Source of the DNA: Tillandsia leiboldiana
Taxonomy: Eukaryota > Streptophyta > Magnoliopsida > Poales > Bromeliaceae
DNA: 64,000 nucleotides
Assembly (NCBI GenBank): GCA_029204045.2
Contig: CM055073.1
Location: 24,468,438-24,532,437 of the forward strand
Direction: 5' to 3'
Part shown: in pieces, positions 46,041-56,045 of the stretch
How the letters are laid out: every line of letters begins with the position of its first letter
Numbering within the stretch: the first letter of the stretch is position 1
Position numbers and translations under genes: made by a program
The notes under the pieces: generated by a model
What the model was told of the DNA's origin: nothing
Databases searched by the model: none
The model's input: the letters and a program-made list of their open reading frames with translations, nothing else

Positions 46041-47490
46041 TTATTTCAAAGAAAGCATATCAATTGCTTTTCGCAAATGAAGAAAACGTTTTTAATCCAC
46101 AGGTTTTGTTAAAATATCAGCTAGTTGATCGTCAGTTGAAACATAGAAAATTTGTAAAGTGTTTGATTCGACTAGTTCTCTTAGAAAATTATATCTTAGT
46201 TCAATGTGTTTTGTTCTCGAGTGCAACACAGGATTTTTAGAAATATTGATGGCACCGGCGTTGTCACACAAAATAGTCACCGAGATCGCTAGAATCCAAA
46301 AGTCACTCAATACACTTTTCATCCAAATCAATTGAGTCAAGCAACTTTCCGCAGAAATGTATTCAGCCTCAGCAGTAGATAGAGAAATGCAGTTTTACTT
46401 TTTACTATGCCATGCAACAAGACAATGGCCAAGATAAAAGCATGCTCCACTAGTGCTTTTCCGGTCATCCACCGATCCAGCCCAACCGGCATCCGAATAT
46501 CCTATAATGTCAAGAGATGTGCCCATAGGATACCAAATTCCAAAATTAATTGTACCTTTGACATACCGGATGAACCTTTTCACTGCTTTCAAGTGAATTT
46601 TCTTCGATGCAAATTGATATCATGCACAAATTCCTACACTGAAGAAAATATTCGGGCGACTAGCCGTAAGGTAGAGTAGACTTCCAATTATGCTTCTATA
46701 CAATTTCTTGTCTACACTCTCTCCGTGAGATTCACTTCCTAGTCCCTTATAGCTAGTTCCTATAGGACTCGGATAGTCTTTAGAATCTTCCAATTCGAAT
46801 TTCTTAACCAACTCTTTTGCATACTTAGATTGTGACAAATGAATTCCAACATCGCATTGTTTAACTTGCAATCCAAGAAAATAAGTAAGCTCGCCCATCA
46901 TGGACATCTCAAATTCGCTTGCCATCGTTTCCACAAATTTTGAAGCATTCTTGTTTGTTGTAGCACCAAACACAATGTCGTCGACATAAATTTGTGCTAT
47001 TATTAAGTTATTCTGAAAGTGCTTCACAAAATGTGTCTGATCGGCTCCCCCTCGAGAATAGCCATTTTCCAAAAGATATTTCGTTAATCTTTCGTACCAT
47101 GCTTGCGGTGCTTGCTTAAGTCCATAAAGAACATTTTTCAATCGAAAAACATGGTTTGGAAGTTTGTGGTCAATGAAACCTTTCGGTTGGGCCACATAAA
47201 CTTCTTCATTTAGAAAACTATTTAAAAATGCGCTCTTTACGTCCATTTGAAAAAGCTTGATTTTAAAGTGACAAGCAATTGCGAACAAAATCCGAATGGA
47301 CTCGAGACGGGCAACCGGGGCGAATGTCTCATCAAAGTCTATGCCTTCAATCTGTGAGTAGCCCTGAGCAACCAATCGTGCTTTGTTCCTTATAATGGTA
47401 CCATCTTTATTTTTCTTATTTTTGAAAATCCATTTAGTACCAATGATATTTTGTTGCTTAGGGGGCTTCGTTAATTCCCACACTTTGTTT
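46041..47490 (-). pseudogene. Element D reverse transcriptase and RNase H (copia)
   Basis: Read from 47483 downward: WIFKNKKNKDGTIIRNKARL, the start of copia RT; FKIKLFQMDVKSAFLN; YGLKQAPQAWYERL; the catalytic QIYVDDIVFGAT near 46990; then YLTASRPNI. A frame change near 46600 leads to RNase H: SDAGWAGSVDDRKSTSG, the end of LVAWHSKK, another frame change, then LCDNAGAINISKNP and DQLADILTKP. The stop is at 46041. Compared with H, the third RNase H motif (STAEAEY) is split by the frame change near 46390. Non-functional. Confidence 0.9.
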
Positions 47491-47569
47491 CTTTAAAATT
47501 GATTGAGCTCTTCTTACATCGCTTCAATCCAATAATCATCTTGAAGAGCTTCATCAATATTCTTTGGTT

Positions 47570-48430
47570 CCGTCATGGAGACATAACATACAACTCCACA
47601 TTCCAATTATCTCTTTGTTCGGACTCCTTCTTGAGGATCTCCAATAATATTTGATTCGGGATGTTCTTTGGAGATGCGAAGAGTTTGAGGGACAGGAGTA
47701 CTCGATGAGACATGTGATGAATTTTGTTTAGTGGAAGGACTTGAAGTACCATGTGATGCATCAAGATTATTAGATTTATCATGCACAGATGCAACATCAT
47801 CAACAGTTAATTCATCATCAAGAGACATATCAAGAGTAGATTTATCAAAAAAAAATAAAAAGCTTCATCTACTTTAACATTTATCGATTCTATCACCATC
47901 TTAGAATTAATATTGTATACTCGATATGCTCTACTATTTGTAAAATAATCAAGAAAGATTCCTTTGTCACTATGAGAGTCGAATTTTCTAAGATTTTCAC
48001 GGTCACATAAAATGTAACAACGACTCCCAAGGATGTGAAAATACTCAATATTCGGTTTTCTACTAAACCATAGTTCATATGGATTATTTAAAGTACCCGG
48101 GCGCAAATAGATTCGATTGATCATATAGACCGCAGTGTTAACTGCTTCAGCCCAAAAATATAAAGGGAGTTTCCGGTTATGAAGCACAACACGTGCCATC
48201 TCTTGAGCAACTCTATTTTTGTGCTCGATTACACCATTCTGTTGCGGTATATAAGGTGCGGAGAATTCATGTTTTATGTCATTTGAAGAGCAAAAATTAA
48301 TGAATTTTGAATTTATAAATTCTCCACCTTTATCACTACGAACACGAACAATCTTTTCATTTTTCTCAATCATAATCTGATGGCAAATCTCATGAAAAGA
48401 GTCGAAAGTATCCGCTTTCTCTTTCAAAAA
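47570..48430 (-). pseudogene. Element D integrase core (copia)
   Basis: The minus frame from 48427 gives FLKEKADTFDSFHEICHQ, VRVRSDKGGEF (second catalytic Asp), FSAPYIPQQNGVIEHKN (catalytic Glu), WAEAVNTAVYMINR, and the C-terminal region through INVKVDEAF. The first catalytic Asp (DDFSR) lies upstream beyond a frameshift near 48430. The frame is lost again at about 47830; a Ser/Thr-rich linker continues in another frame to 47607. Integrase would insert the element cDNA; here it is dead. Confidence 0.88.
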
Positions 48431-48564
48431 TGATACCTAAGAAAATCTAGAGAAATCATCAACCAAGAGAAATATGTATCATTTTCCATCCAAACTAGGT
48501 TGACGAGTTGGCCCCATTAAATCCAAATGCAATAATTCTAGTAGTTGTTTTGTTCCTATATGGT

Positions 48565-49203
48565 TCAAGTTCTTGTGAGTAGATCTAATTTATTTTTCTT
48601 TTTGACATCCACCACACACAATGTTCTCTTTGAAGTTAGTTTAGGAACACCTCTAACAACATCCTTATGTGTGATTCTATATAGTTCTTTAAAGTTCATG
48701 TGACCTAGTCTTTCATGCCAAAGAGTCTCAGTGTCAAGTGAAACTAGGTTACAATGTTCAACAGGTTTACTAGGAACTACATAACAATTATTCTGTGATC
48801 TAACCCCTTTCAAAAAGAATGATTGGTTTAAAACAGTTACAATACATTCAATCGCAGAAAAATTAACTGAAAAAACTTCATCACACAATTGACTAATGCT
48901 TATGAGGTTAGTCTTGAGGCCCTTGACATATAAAATATTTTTCAAAACTGAGACGTTTGGAATAGTGATTGTTCCTTTTCCAACTATTTTTGAAAATCGT
49001 CCGTCTCCGAAAACAACAAGTCCTCTGGAGGTTTTCTCAAACAATTTAAAATAGTTTTTATCTCCGGTCATGTACCGTGAGCAACCACTATCCAAATACC
49101 AAGACGAATTATCATATGCATATAGTGATGTGTGAATAACAAAACAAGGAAATGTTTCACCTTTGCGCACCCAAACCTTACGAGTATTGGAATACGTCGG
49201 CAA
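48565..49203 (-). pseudogene. Element D protease and GAG-pre-integrase region
   Basis: The frame from 49203 reads VWVRKGETFPCF, then SSWYLDSGCSRYMTGDKNYF with the copia protease DSG triad, a beta-rich protease body (FGDGRFSKIVGKGTITIPN), then LWHERLGHMNFKEL of the zinc-binding GAG-pre-integrase domain and the Cys-containing end (CVVDVKKK). Histidines and first cysteine are present; the second cysteine of the HHCC finger is not clear. This segment is precisely the part missing from element H. Confidence 0.88.
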
Positions 49204-49470
49204 TGATTACAATGTTGAGCTCCTTGGTGAATGCGTCTTGTTCGGTTGATCACTTTTCTTTGATTTCCACATCAATATTGTCTTGGGGGACATGCTACCA
49301 TTGTTCTTGACCTTTGGTTGATTTTCTTTGGATTTTCGGTTTCTGCTCTTGATGGTAGTCGATGCATGATTCGCTTGGTTTGTTCATTTTGCTCCATGCT
49401 TGCAATTCGATCTTATGTGCCCATTTTCTCTCCACAATTGTGGCATACCTTATTTGACATTGAGTTCCTG
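49204..49470 (-). pseudogene. gag: Element D gag C-terminus, truncated
   Basis: Between the protease and the Cassandra element, the minus strand encodes a Ser/Lys-rich linker and the remains of a zinc knuckle (CHNCGE, then frame-shifted GHI...C) near 49400-49450. The upstream gag, PBS and 5' LTR of D are not in the window; the break coincides with the first base of TRIM F. Confidence 0.75.
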
Positions 49471-49580
49471 TGACACCCCCGAAATGTGTATTAGTCCTAT
49501 ATATAAATGATATAATAGGACTAAATCTCTTAACCCGGCTATAGCATTTTGGATGGTAGCAAGACCCGAGAGGTTAAGAG

Positions 49581-49635
49581 AGTTAAGCGTGCTAGAGCTA
49601 GACTAGTTCTAGGATGGGTGACCCCCTGGGAAGTT
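49581..49635 (+). promoter_or_regulatory. 5S rRNA-like internal promoter in the LTR of F
   Basis: Box A (AGTTAAGCGTGCT), an intermediate region and box C (AGGATGGGTGACC, CTGGGAAGT) occur in 5S order and near-5S spacing. In 5S genes these bind TFIIIA and recruit RNA polymerase III. A TATATAAA motif lies about 70 bp upstream (49510). The second LTR keeps box A (49961-49980) but its box C is beyond the G insertion. Confidence 0.82.
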
Positions 49636-49648
49636 GGGGCGTCACAGT

Positions 49649-49660
49649 TGGTATCAGAGG
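49649..49660 (+). promoter_or_regulatory. Primer-binding site of F
   Basis: TGGTATCAGAGG two bases after the LTR end; initiator tRNA-Met type with the last base altered. Confidence 0.8.
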
Positions 49661-49987
49661 AAATGTGAGATGAGTCTCGGCTGAGCCAGGATTATTTAGC
49701 GGGTAAAGCGAGGCTCCCCGGCTAATGACCGTTGTGGTTGGAGTGTAGCTCCCCATAAGGTCGGCTAAGGCTAGCGAGACTAGTCTCACATCGCCTGGTG
49801 CTTGTGAGTGTCTTTGAGCCTGACGAGGACGTCAGGGCTTAAAGGGGGGAAGAATATGACACCCCCGAAATGTGTATTAGTCCAATATATAAATGATATA
49901 ATATGACTAAATCTCTTAACTCGGCTATAGCATTTTGGGTGGTAGCAAGACCTGAGAGGTTAAGAGAGTTAAGCGTGCTAGAGCTAG

Positions 49988-52357
49988 TGTCACGCCCCGG
50001 GGTCGAAACTGCGACCCGGGTTCGCCAACAGATCCGTTATCTGTACGGAAACTACCGTACAGACGAAGCGACTACCCTGCAAAAGATCTATACCTAAACA
50101 TGTATCAGAGCTGGAAAAGAACTAATAGCTACAGAAATCCACTGAACATCTGATATAAATAAAATCTCAATACAAGTCTCTCAGCTATAACAAGTACAAG
50201 CAATCCTCACTGATCTCTTAGATTGTTCAGTACAAAAGGGGAAACATAAAAATAAAACCGGGTACATCTACCTCAGACTCTCAATACTGGTAAGGAACTA
50301 GTCGGCCACGTCCTCACCTCGATCTGCTGTCCCTGCGCGAACCAAGCTGGAACAGCTGCCTCAAACCTGTCACCGCAGGGGGTATGAGATCTACTGCAAA
50401 AGGCAGATCTCAGTGGGTACCGTCCCAATATCCACGGTATGCCCACTAAGTCTACTGGAGGCAAAACAGATAGGTATGCAAATAGATAGATAAAAGCTGA
50501 AAGCAGGAAAGGAACTACAGCTAGTATGTACTAACATCATGCTAAAGAAAACTCTACTCTGATCCTGCTATGCATACACCCTCACTACTAATAATATGCC
50601 TCAAGTACCATGCTCAAAGGAAATCTCATCTATGAACATGCTATGCAATCACTCTCTCAATATCACCCAATCTCAATGACTGCCTCATAGGGTCCAGTCA
50701 AGCCTGCGCCAAACCTACTGCCACCTCATCCTCACTGGAACGGGACTTACGTAGGGCGTCCTACACGGACTATCACAAGCGAACTCTAGTGTATCAACTA
50801 GTCGCATACATCGCAGCCTCGTCAGGCTCGGTATCATCATCGCACCTGGGGCGTAGCTCGAGGGGAGCGACCCCACCGAACTCAAGTATCACATCTGTCT
50901 CACTGTCTCATAAGCGGCACATGCAGGCTATAATCCACGATCAAACAGATCGGTATCACGAGCTCAATAGCACAACTCAGTCGGAAAAGAACCTCGACTC
51001 ACTCAGGAAATGTCCAACTCCTCACATAATCTGTCGGAGAACCCTCTACGACTCAATCTAATAATGCACAACTCATGATCTAGGGTAAACCAATCGACTT
51101 CCATGAAGGGCCGAATATTCTGAAGGACTGGCACCTACAACCCAAATCAAACAAGAACAGGTTGCAGGCACAGCCGCCCGTAGCTTTCAACCCAACAATG
51201 GAATCAATCCTCAATCTCGCACACAAAAGGCTCGGAAATTCCGAAAGACTAATGCCTACAACCCAAATCAAACAAGAACAGGCTGCAGGCACAGGCGCCC
51301 GTAGCTTCCGCCCCTAAAGTGAAACAAATGCCCAATCTCTCATGACACTAGAACTCATCTCACAAGGCTCTAAAAATCCCCTCGCCCCCCCGGCACGAGG
51401 ACACATGCATCCCGAACTGCCTGGACCATTCATAATGCTCTCGATATTTTAAAACATTTTAAAATCAGGGTTTAACATAAAACCGGTTATAGAAATTTTA
51501 TGAAGGTCCAGATACATTCCGAATCTCAAGAAAATATGCAGTCTAGTGTCAAAACATCTCTAGATCACGCTAAAAATATCAGGGGCTCAGGAAAGTATTT
51601 CTACAATTTTCTAGACAACTATCAGATTTATAAAGCATAAAACAGATAAACTAAACATGATCAACATGCTTGCAGAAGCTTTAGAGGGCATTCCACACAT
51701 TTCGAAGATATTCCAACCCACCTGGAACGCTTTCCGTAGGCATTGCTGAAGTCGGTGAAGTGCCGAACCTGCTCACTGTCGAAAACTGTCGGAAAAATGA
51801 AAACCACGCCGCGCGCGCGCGAACCCTGTCGAGAAACCCGGAAAATTCCCCGGAAGCACGAACAAATCCCTCAAGTCCTCTACAAAAATTCGGCGCGCCT
51901 CGGGCTCCCGGCTGTCAACCCATAGCGTGCGCGCAAGCATGCCTCGGCTCCGTGCAGAAAAATCCAAGCCTCAGCTCAACAGCACGCACAGAGAGGAAAC
52001 ACAACAAAAACTAGCTCAAAATCCTCAAAATCCATCTAGAACAAATCTTAATCCAAACAGGAAAAATCAACTGTCACTTACCTCTCACGTGCGGCCGACG
52101 CGCGCGCGGCCCCGCTCAGCTCCAAGCCGCAAGACCACACAAGTACCACCCAAGCTTACTCTCCTTCCCTTTTCTTCCCTTTTTTTTTCCTTGCATTCTC
52201 TCATTCTTTTTCTTTCTTTCATCTCTTTTCTCTTTCTTTCTCTGAATCCAGCTGAGAAGAGAGGAGGTGGGGGAGTCCATAAATAGAGGAGAGGGAGGGT
52301 CCACAGGGTCAAAAGGAGGATTAGAAAAGTGAAAGGACCAAATTATCCTAGCAAAAA
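49988..52357 (-). mobile_element. Gypsy LTR G, left segment
   Basis: This starts TGTCACGCCCCGGGGTCGAAACTGCGACCCGGG, the array-type LTR end, inserted in the second LTR of Cassandra F; candidate TSD GCTAG at 49983-49987. It aligns in patches with the array LTRs (GTACCGTC..ATGCCCACTAAGTCTACTGGAGG, GGGTCCAGTCAAGCCTGCGCC, ATCCACGATCAAACAGATCGG). Beyond about 51400 it is family-specific. A pyrimidine-rich run on plus at 52155-52250 would be a purine-rich leader, next to TATTTATGG (minus) near 52280, a weak TATA candidate. G-box at 52086. Interrupted at 52358 by element H. Confidence 0.8.
51134..51315. repeat. 121-bp partial tandem duplication in LTR G
   Basis: The block CCTACAACCCAAATCAAAC...CAGGC(T/A)...GCCCGTAGCTT occurs at 51134 and 51255. 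The array LTRs contain a related single block at their equivalent of position 1-60. Confidence 0.75.
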
Positions 52358-52584
52358 TGTTACGGAATTTGTGTTGGCGTAATTTCGTGAAAGGTTCAAG
52401 TCTTGAAGATTGAAGGTGAAGAAGGTTGGATCATTTAACTCAATCTCAAGAAAAAAGAATTCAAAAGGATCAGGTATGTTTAACTAAAGATTTTTGGTGA
52501 TCCGAATACTTCTTGTAGTGTAGAAACACCTGGAAGAATTTTTCATTGCATAAAAATCAAAAACTGGACATGGGACATGTTCAG

Positions 52585-52870
52585 GATCCGGATCAGACAT
52601 TCCAATCCGGATCCCGAAGGGTGTTCGTTCATACACTGGTTCAATCCGGATCGCAGCATCCCATGATCCGGATCCCGAACACTAGTTTTACCTTTTTACT
52701 TGCACGATCCGGATCAGGATTTGCAATCCGGATCCCGAACGTTGATGTTTGGTGAAACTGTATGAACGATCCGGATCAGCCATTTCGATCCGGATCCCGA
52801 ACCATCGTTTTTCTGGAAACCGTCTTTCTTGCTACTGCAATCCGGATCGCCCAAATCCGATCCGGATCGC
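52585..52870. repeat. Ten ATCCGGATC palindromes in U3 of the H 5' LTR
   Basis: ATCCGGATC occurs ten times in about 285 bp, mostly in alternating forms ATCCGGATCAG and ATCCGGATCCCGAA, giving about five pairs with a period near 60 bp. The words are near-palindromes, ending just upstream of the TATA box. Confidence 0.85.
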
Positions 52871-52934
52871 CGTCCGTAAAAATTCCAGAAATGGTAGGTT
52901 TTTGATTCTTATCTCCTTCCAAATGTTTCTAACC

Positions 52935-52943
52935 TATAAATAG
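52935..52943 (+). promoter_or_regulatory. TATA box of the H 5' LTR
   Basis: CCTATAAATAGACCC; the same sequence is in the 3' LTR (62144) and in D (39112, minus). Confidence 0.8.
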
Positions 52944-53230
52944 ACCCTATGACTCTTTTTCTAGGGTTAATCCAAATAATCAAAATAGAGCCGTCTTAAT
53001 AAAATATCATCTTATACGGCCCTAGATCCACATATAGAGAAGAAAGGAAATCATTAGATATTACTCTATGTTTCTTCATCTATATTGATTAGTTTGATTC
53101 TAGGTTTTCATACTCACATCTTGAGTTGAATCAAACTAATGAATACTTAGATGGTATTTCCGATCTATCTTTGATCTAAGTATTCGGCGGTTCATCACCA
53201 CCCAAAAACAACGATTTACCCCAAAATCGG

Positions 53231-53410
53231 CGCGTGGACTCGCGTGGCCTTGTGGATTCAAGGTGTTACCGCTCTCGTGGATTCGGAGCGAGGTACGTTC
53301 GTGGATTCGAAGCGTGCTACTGGGTGAAGACCGTGGATTCGGTCGGACGTCGTGGACTCGACGTTGGACGCCGTGGATTCGGCGTTGGGCGCAGATCGTG
53401 GATTCGAGAA
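53231..53410. repeat. GTGGATTCG repeat block in R-U5 of the H 5' LTR
   Basis: Eight copies of GTGGA(T/C)TC(G/A) at irregular 12-30-bp intervals. The 3' LTR has the same block at 62448-62620; D has a diverged form. Confidence 0.75.
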
Positions 53411-53711
53411 GCGTCGTGGAGCGAGCGGAGAAGATCCTCTAGGAGCGTATGGAAAAGGTTGAGTCGTAAGTGTGTACGGTAAATCACCTTGTACGTGTTT
53501 TAATTCTAGTGGATTTCGCCGTGTTATCGGTCCCGTGGTTTTTTACTCCGGTTTGGAGTTTTTCCACGTAAAAATCTTGCGTGTTCTTTTATTTTTCCGC
53601 ATTGGGTTTTATTGCGCAATGATTTTTTGAGTGTTTATTGTTTACACCTATTCACCCCCCTCTAGGTGTTTTTTCCCCTATTTAGATCTATATTTCATAT
53701 AACCCAACAAG

Positions 53712-53722
53712 TGGTATCAGAG
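53712..53722 (+). promoter_or_regulatory. Primer-binding site of element H
   Basis: TGGTATCAGAG two bases after the LTR end at 53709; initiator tRNA-Met type. Confidence 0.88.
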
Positions 53723-53742
53723 AGGGAATAGGGTTGTAAACA

Positions 53743-55992
53743 ATGGTTGAAGGTGGAAACATCAATCGACCCCCTTTCTTTGATGGAACAAATTATGCAT
53801 ACTGGAAAGTACGGATGAAAGCCTTTTTAATTTCCATCGACGAAAGGGTGTGGCAATCAATTGAATTAGGATGGTCTAATCCAACTGAGATTATTTCTGA
53901 TGTTCGCACCTTAAAACCTAGGTCGAAATGGACCAAGGAAGAGTTAGATTCATCTTCTTACAATGGCAAGCGAATTAATGCTATTTTTAATGCCTTATCT
54001 CAAACTGAATTCTCTCGCGTCTCGGCATGTGAGACTGCGAAAGAAATCTGGGATGTTCTTCAGGTTACACATGAGGGAACTAACCTCGTGAAGATTCAAA
54101 AGCTGCAAATGCTTATGAGCAGATTTGACTCCATTTTTATGGCAGAAAATGAATCTTTCACGGACTACTATACACGATTGCAAGATATCGTAAATTCATG
54201 TGCTAACCTGGGAGAGAAGATTCCAGAATTTAAAGTTGTAAGAAAGATCTTAAGAACTCTTCCTCAACGATTTCGCCCAAAGGTTACAGCCATTGAAACT
54301 ATTAAACACCCGGACGAAATATGTGTAGAAGAATTAGTTGGTTCATTACAAACTTATGAAATGACATTTACTACTAACTATTCTTCTGGAAAAGCATCCT
54401 CTTCTAAGTCTTCAGGTTATGCGTTGAAAACAACTAAGGAAGAAGACGCGGATACATCCTCCTCAGACGATGACGAGAACCTTTCTATGGAGAAATTTGA
54501 GAAGCAACTCGCTCTCTTGACAAGGAAGTTTCGCCGCAACTTTCGAAGGGGTAATTCAAGTAAATCTCCATCCTTCGGAAAGTCGAAGAAAGGCAAGGGT
54601 ACGTCAAGTTACAAGTCAAGAAAGCAAGAGAACTTCTCAAAGGATAAGAAAAGTTCAGAGGGACAACTACAATGCTTCAAATGTCGAGGCTACGGCCACA
54701 TTGCAATGGAGTGTCCCAACAAGTATCCGGCAAAGAAGAAGGCGATGCAAGTCGTCACTTGGGATGACAACTCAACGTCAAATGAGTCGTCTTCAAGTGA
54801 TGAAGAAGAAAGCGCAACGGCATTCCACGCGTCCACATCTTCACCATTCATGTGCTTAATGGCAAGTACATCCGAGTCATTGTCCAACTCCACTGTTGAA
54901 AAGAATGCAACGGACAATGAATCGGATGATTTGGAAGGTGAAGATTTTGCTTTAGCCTACCACAGACTTTTGAGGGATTCAAAGAAAGTGGCTAAGCAAA
55001 ACAAGAGTTTGAGAGGGAGAGTGCATGATCTCGAAGAAGAAGCAAAAAAGGCAACTTCTCTCTCAAACGCTCTTGAAGTGGAAAGGGAAAATCTGATAAA
55101 AGTAAATGTTTCCCTTCAAGAGTCCAATGAGCTTTTTGAGAAGGAACATACAAAACTGGTGGATAAAGCGGATCACTTCTCAAAGCTCTACAACGAGGCT
55201 CGACAGAATAACCTGGAAATGACAAAGACCATTTTCCAACTCAAGGATGACTTGCAGCGATTCTCTTCTGGAAGGAGTAAGTTGGATAAGCTTTTTGGTC
55301 TTGGTCAATCAAATCGGTTCGGCCTCGGGTACACTCGAACTGAAAACAGTCCAAGTTCGAGTGGGACAGTCTTTGTGCCCCAGTCGGTATCTCCTCCTCC
55401 GACACCGGAACTAACGACAAGCAACGACAACAAGCCTACTTCATCCTCTTTGGGATCGTCAAGATCTAAGATATGTTTTCGTTGTGGTATTTTAGGGCAC
55501 ATAAGGAGAAATTGCAAGATGGGAGTCAAACGCTCAACTCAAGCACTTCTTGCAACGACTACCAAAAAGGCGCCTCCCCAGAAATCAAAGCAAAACTTTT
55601 CAAATGAAAAGAGCCTTGGTAGTTCACCGCGCAAGACGACATCATCAAGGAGCGGCAATCGATCTGACAAGACGCCTTCACCTAGGAGAATAACCTCACG
55701 ACCATTACCGACGCACTCCAAAAGGGTTTGGGTGCGCAAAGGTGAAATTTACCCCTGTCTTGTTACCAATGTTTCCTTGCATGCATATGATAGTTCGTCT
55801 TGGTATCTGGATAGCGGTTGTTCCCGTCACATGACCGGTGACAAAAATAGTACTTCAAACAAGACGATGACAAAAGAAAAAGATCAATCATACAAGACGT
55901 CTTCATCAAGGAAAATTTCTCAACCATTGCCAACATACTCCAAAACTCAAAAGGTTTGGGTATGCAAAGGTGAAATCCTTCCTTGTCTTTAA
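53743..55992 (+). pseudogene. gag: Element H gag-protease ORF (749 codons)
   Basis: The start is the first ATG after the PBS. Residues 1-45 (NRPPFFDGTNYAYWKVRMKAFL) are the N-terminal copia gag motif; about 60-215 form the gag domain (FTDYYTRLQDIVNSCANLG, RILRTLPQRF-like). A first CCHC knuckle lies at 311-324 (CFKCRGYGHIAMEC), a long predicted coiled coil at about 400-520, a second CCHC at 578-591 (CFRCGILGHIRRNC), and the protease DSG at 690-692 (SSWYLDSGCSRHMTGDKN). After DKN the frame enters a duplicated segment and stops, so protease has lost its C-terminal body. Gag itself is intact and could still be made. Gag forms the particle and binds RNA. Confidence 0.93.
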
Positions 55993-56045
55993 TCGTTCTA
56001 CGATTAAATGTTGTGTAGTTTATGTAGACTATTTTTCTTTCTTTT
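55850..56045 (+). repeat. Rearranged junction with duplicated pre-protease segment in H
   Basis: The segment encoding (R/Q)PLPT(H/Y)SK..VWV(R)KGE..PCL occurs first at about 55705-55760 and again, diverged, at about 55920-55990, preceded by a Ser/Lys-rich filler. After it the integrase core starts in another frame. The protease body and GAG-pre-integrase domain present in D (about 150 codons) are absent, so this is a deletion joined through non-identical related sequence. Confidence 0.75.

Larger units (their letters stand above)
49471..49987 (+). mobile_element. Cassandra-type TRIM F (3' LTR interrupted)
   Basis: A 176-bp LTR (49471-49646, TGACACCCCCG...GGCGTCACA) is followed by a PBS TGGTATCAGAG at 49649, a 210-bp non-coding internal part, a PPT (AAAGGGGGGAAGA, 49841-49853) and a second LTR starting at 49857 that breaks off at 49987 after 131 bp. 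The LTR contains AGTTAAGCGTGCT and GGATGGGTGACC...CTGGGAAGT, the internal control region of 5S rRNA genes. TRIMs whose LTRs carry 5S rRNA sequence are Cassandra elements. Intact length would be about 560 bp. Confidence 0.88.
52358..53709 (+). mobile_element. 5' LTR of SIRE-type copia element H
   Basis: A 1352-bp LTR from TGTTACGGAATTTG to ...AACCCAACA, followed two bases later by the PBS. It contains ten ATCCGGATC words in U3 (52585-52870), TATAAATAG at 52935, and eight GTGGA(T/C)TC words in R-U5 (53231-53410). It is nearly identical to the 3' LTR at 61571 (a few single-base indels and changes), indicating a recent insertion. Confidence 0.95.

Noticed and set aside
52155..52250. Pyrimidine-rich tract as a microsatellite or splice region of a host gene
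   Set aside because: It is irregular, lies next to a TATA-like motif inside LTR G, and no exon is recognisable around it; a purine-rich LTR leader on the minus strand explains it better.
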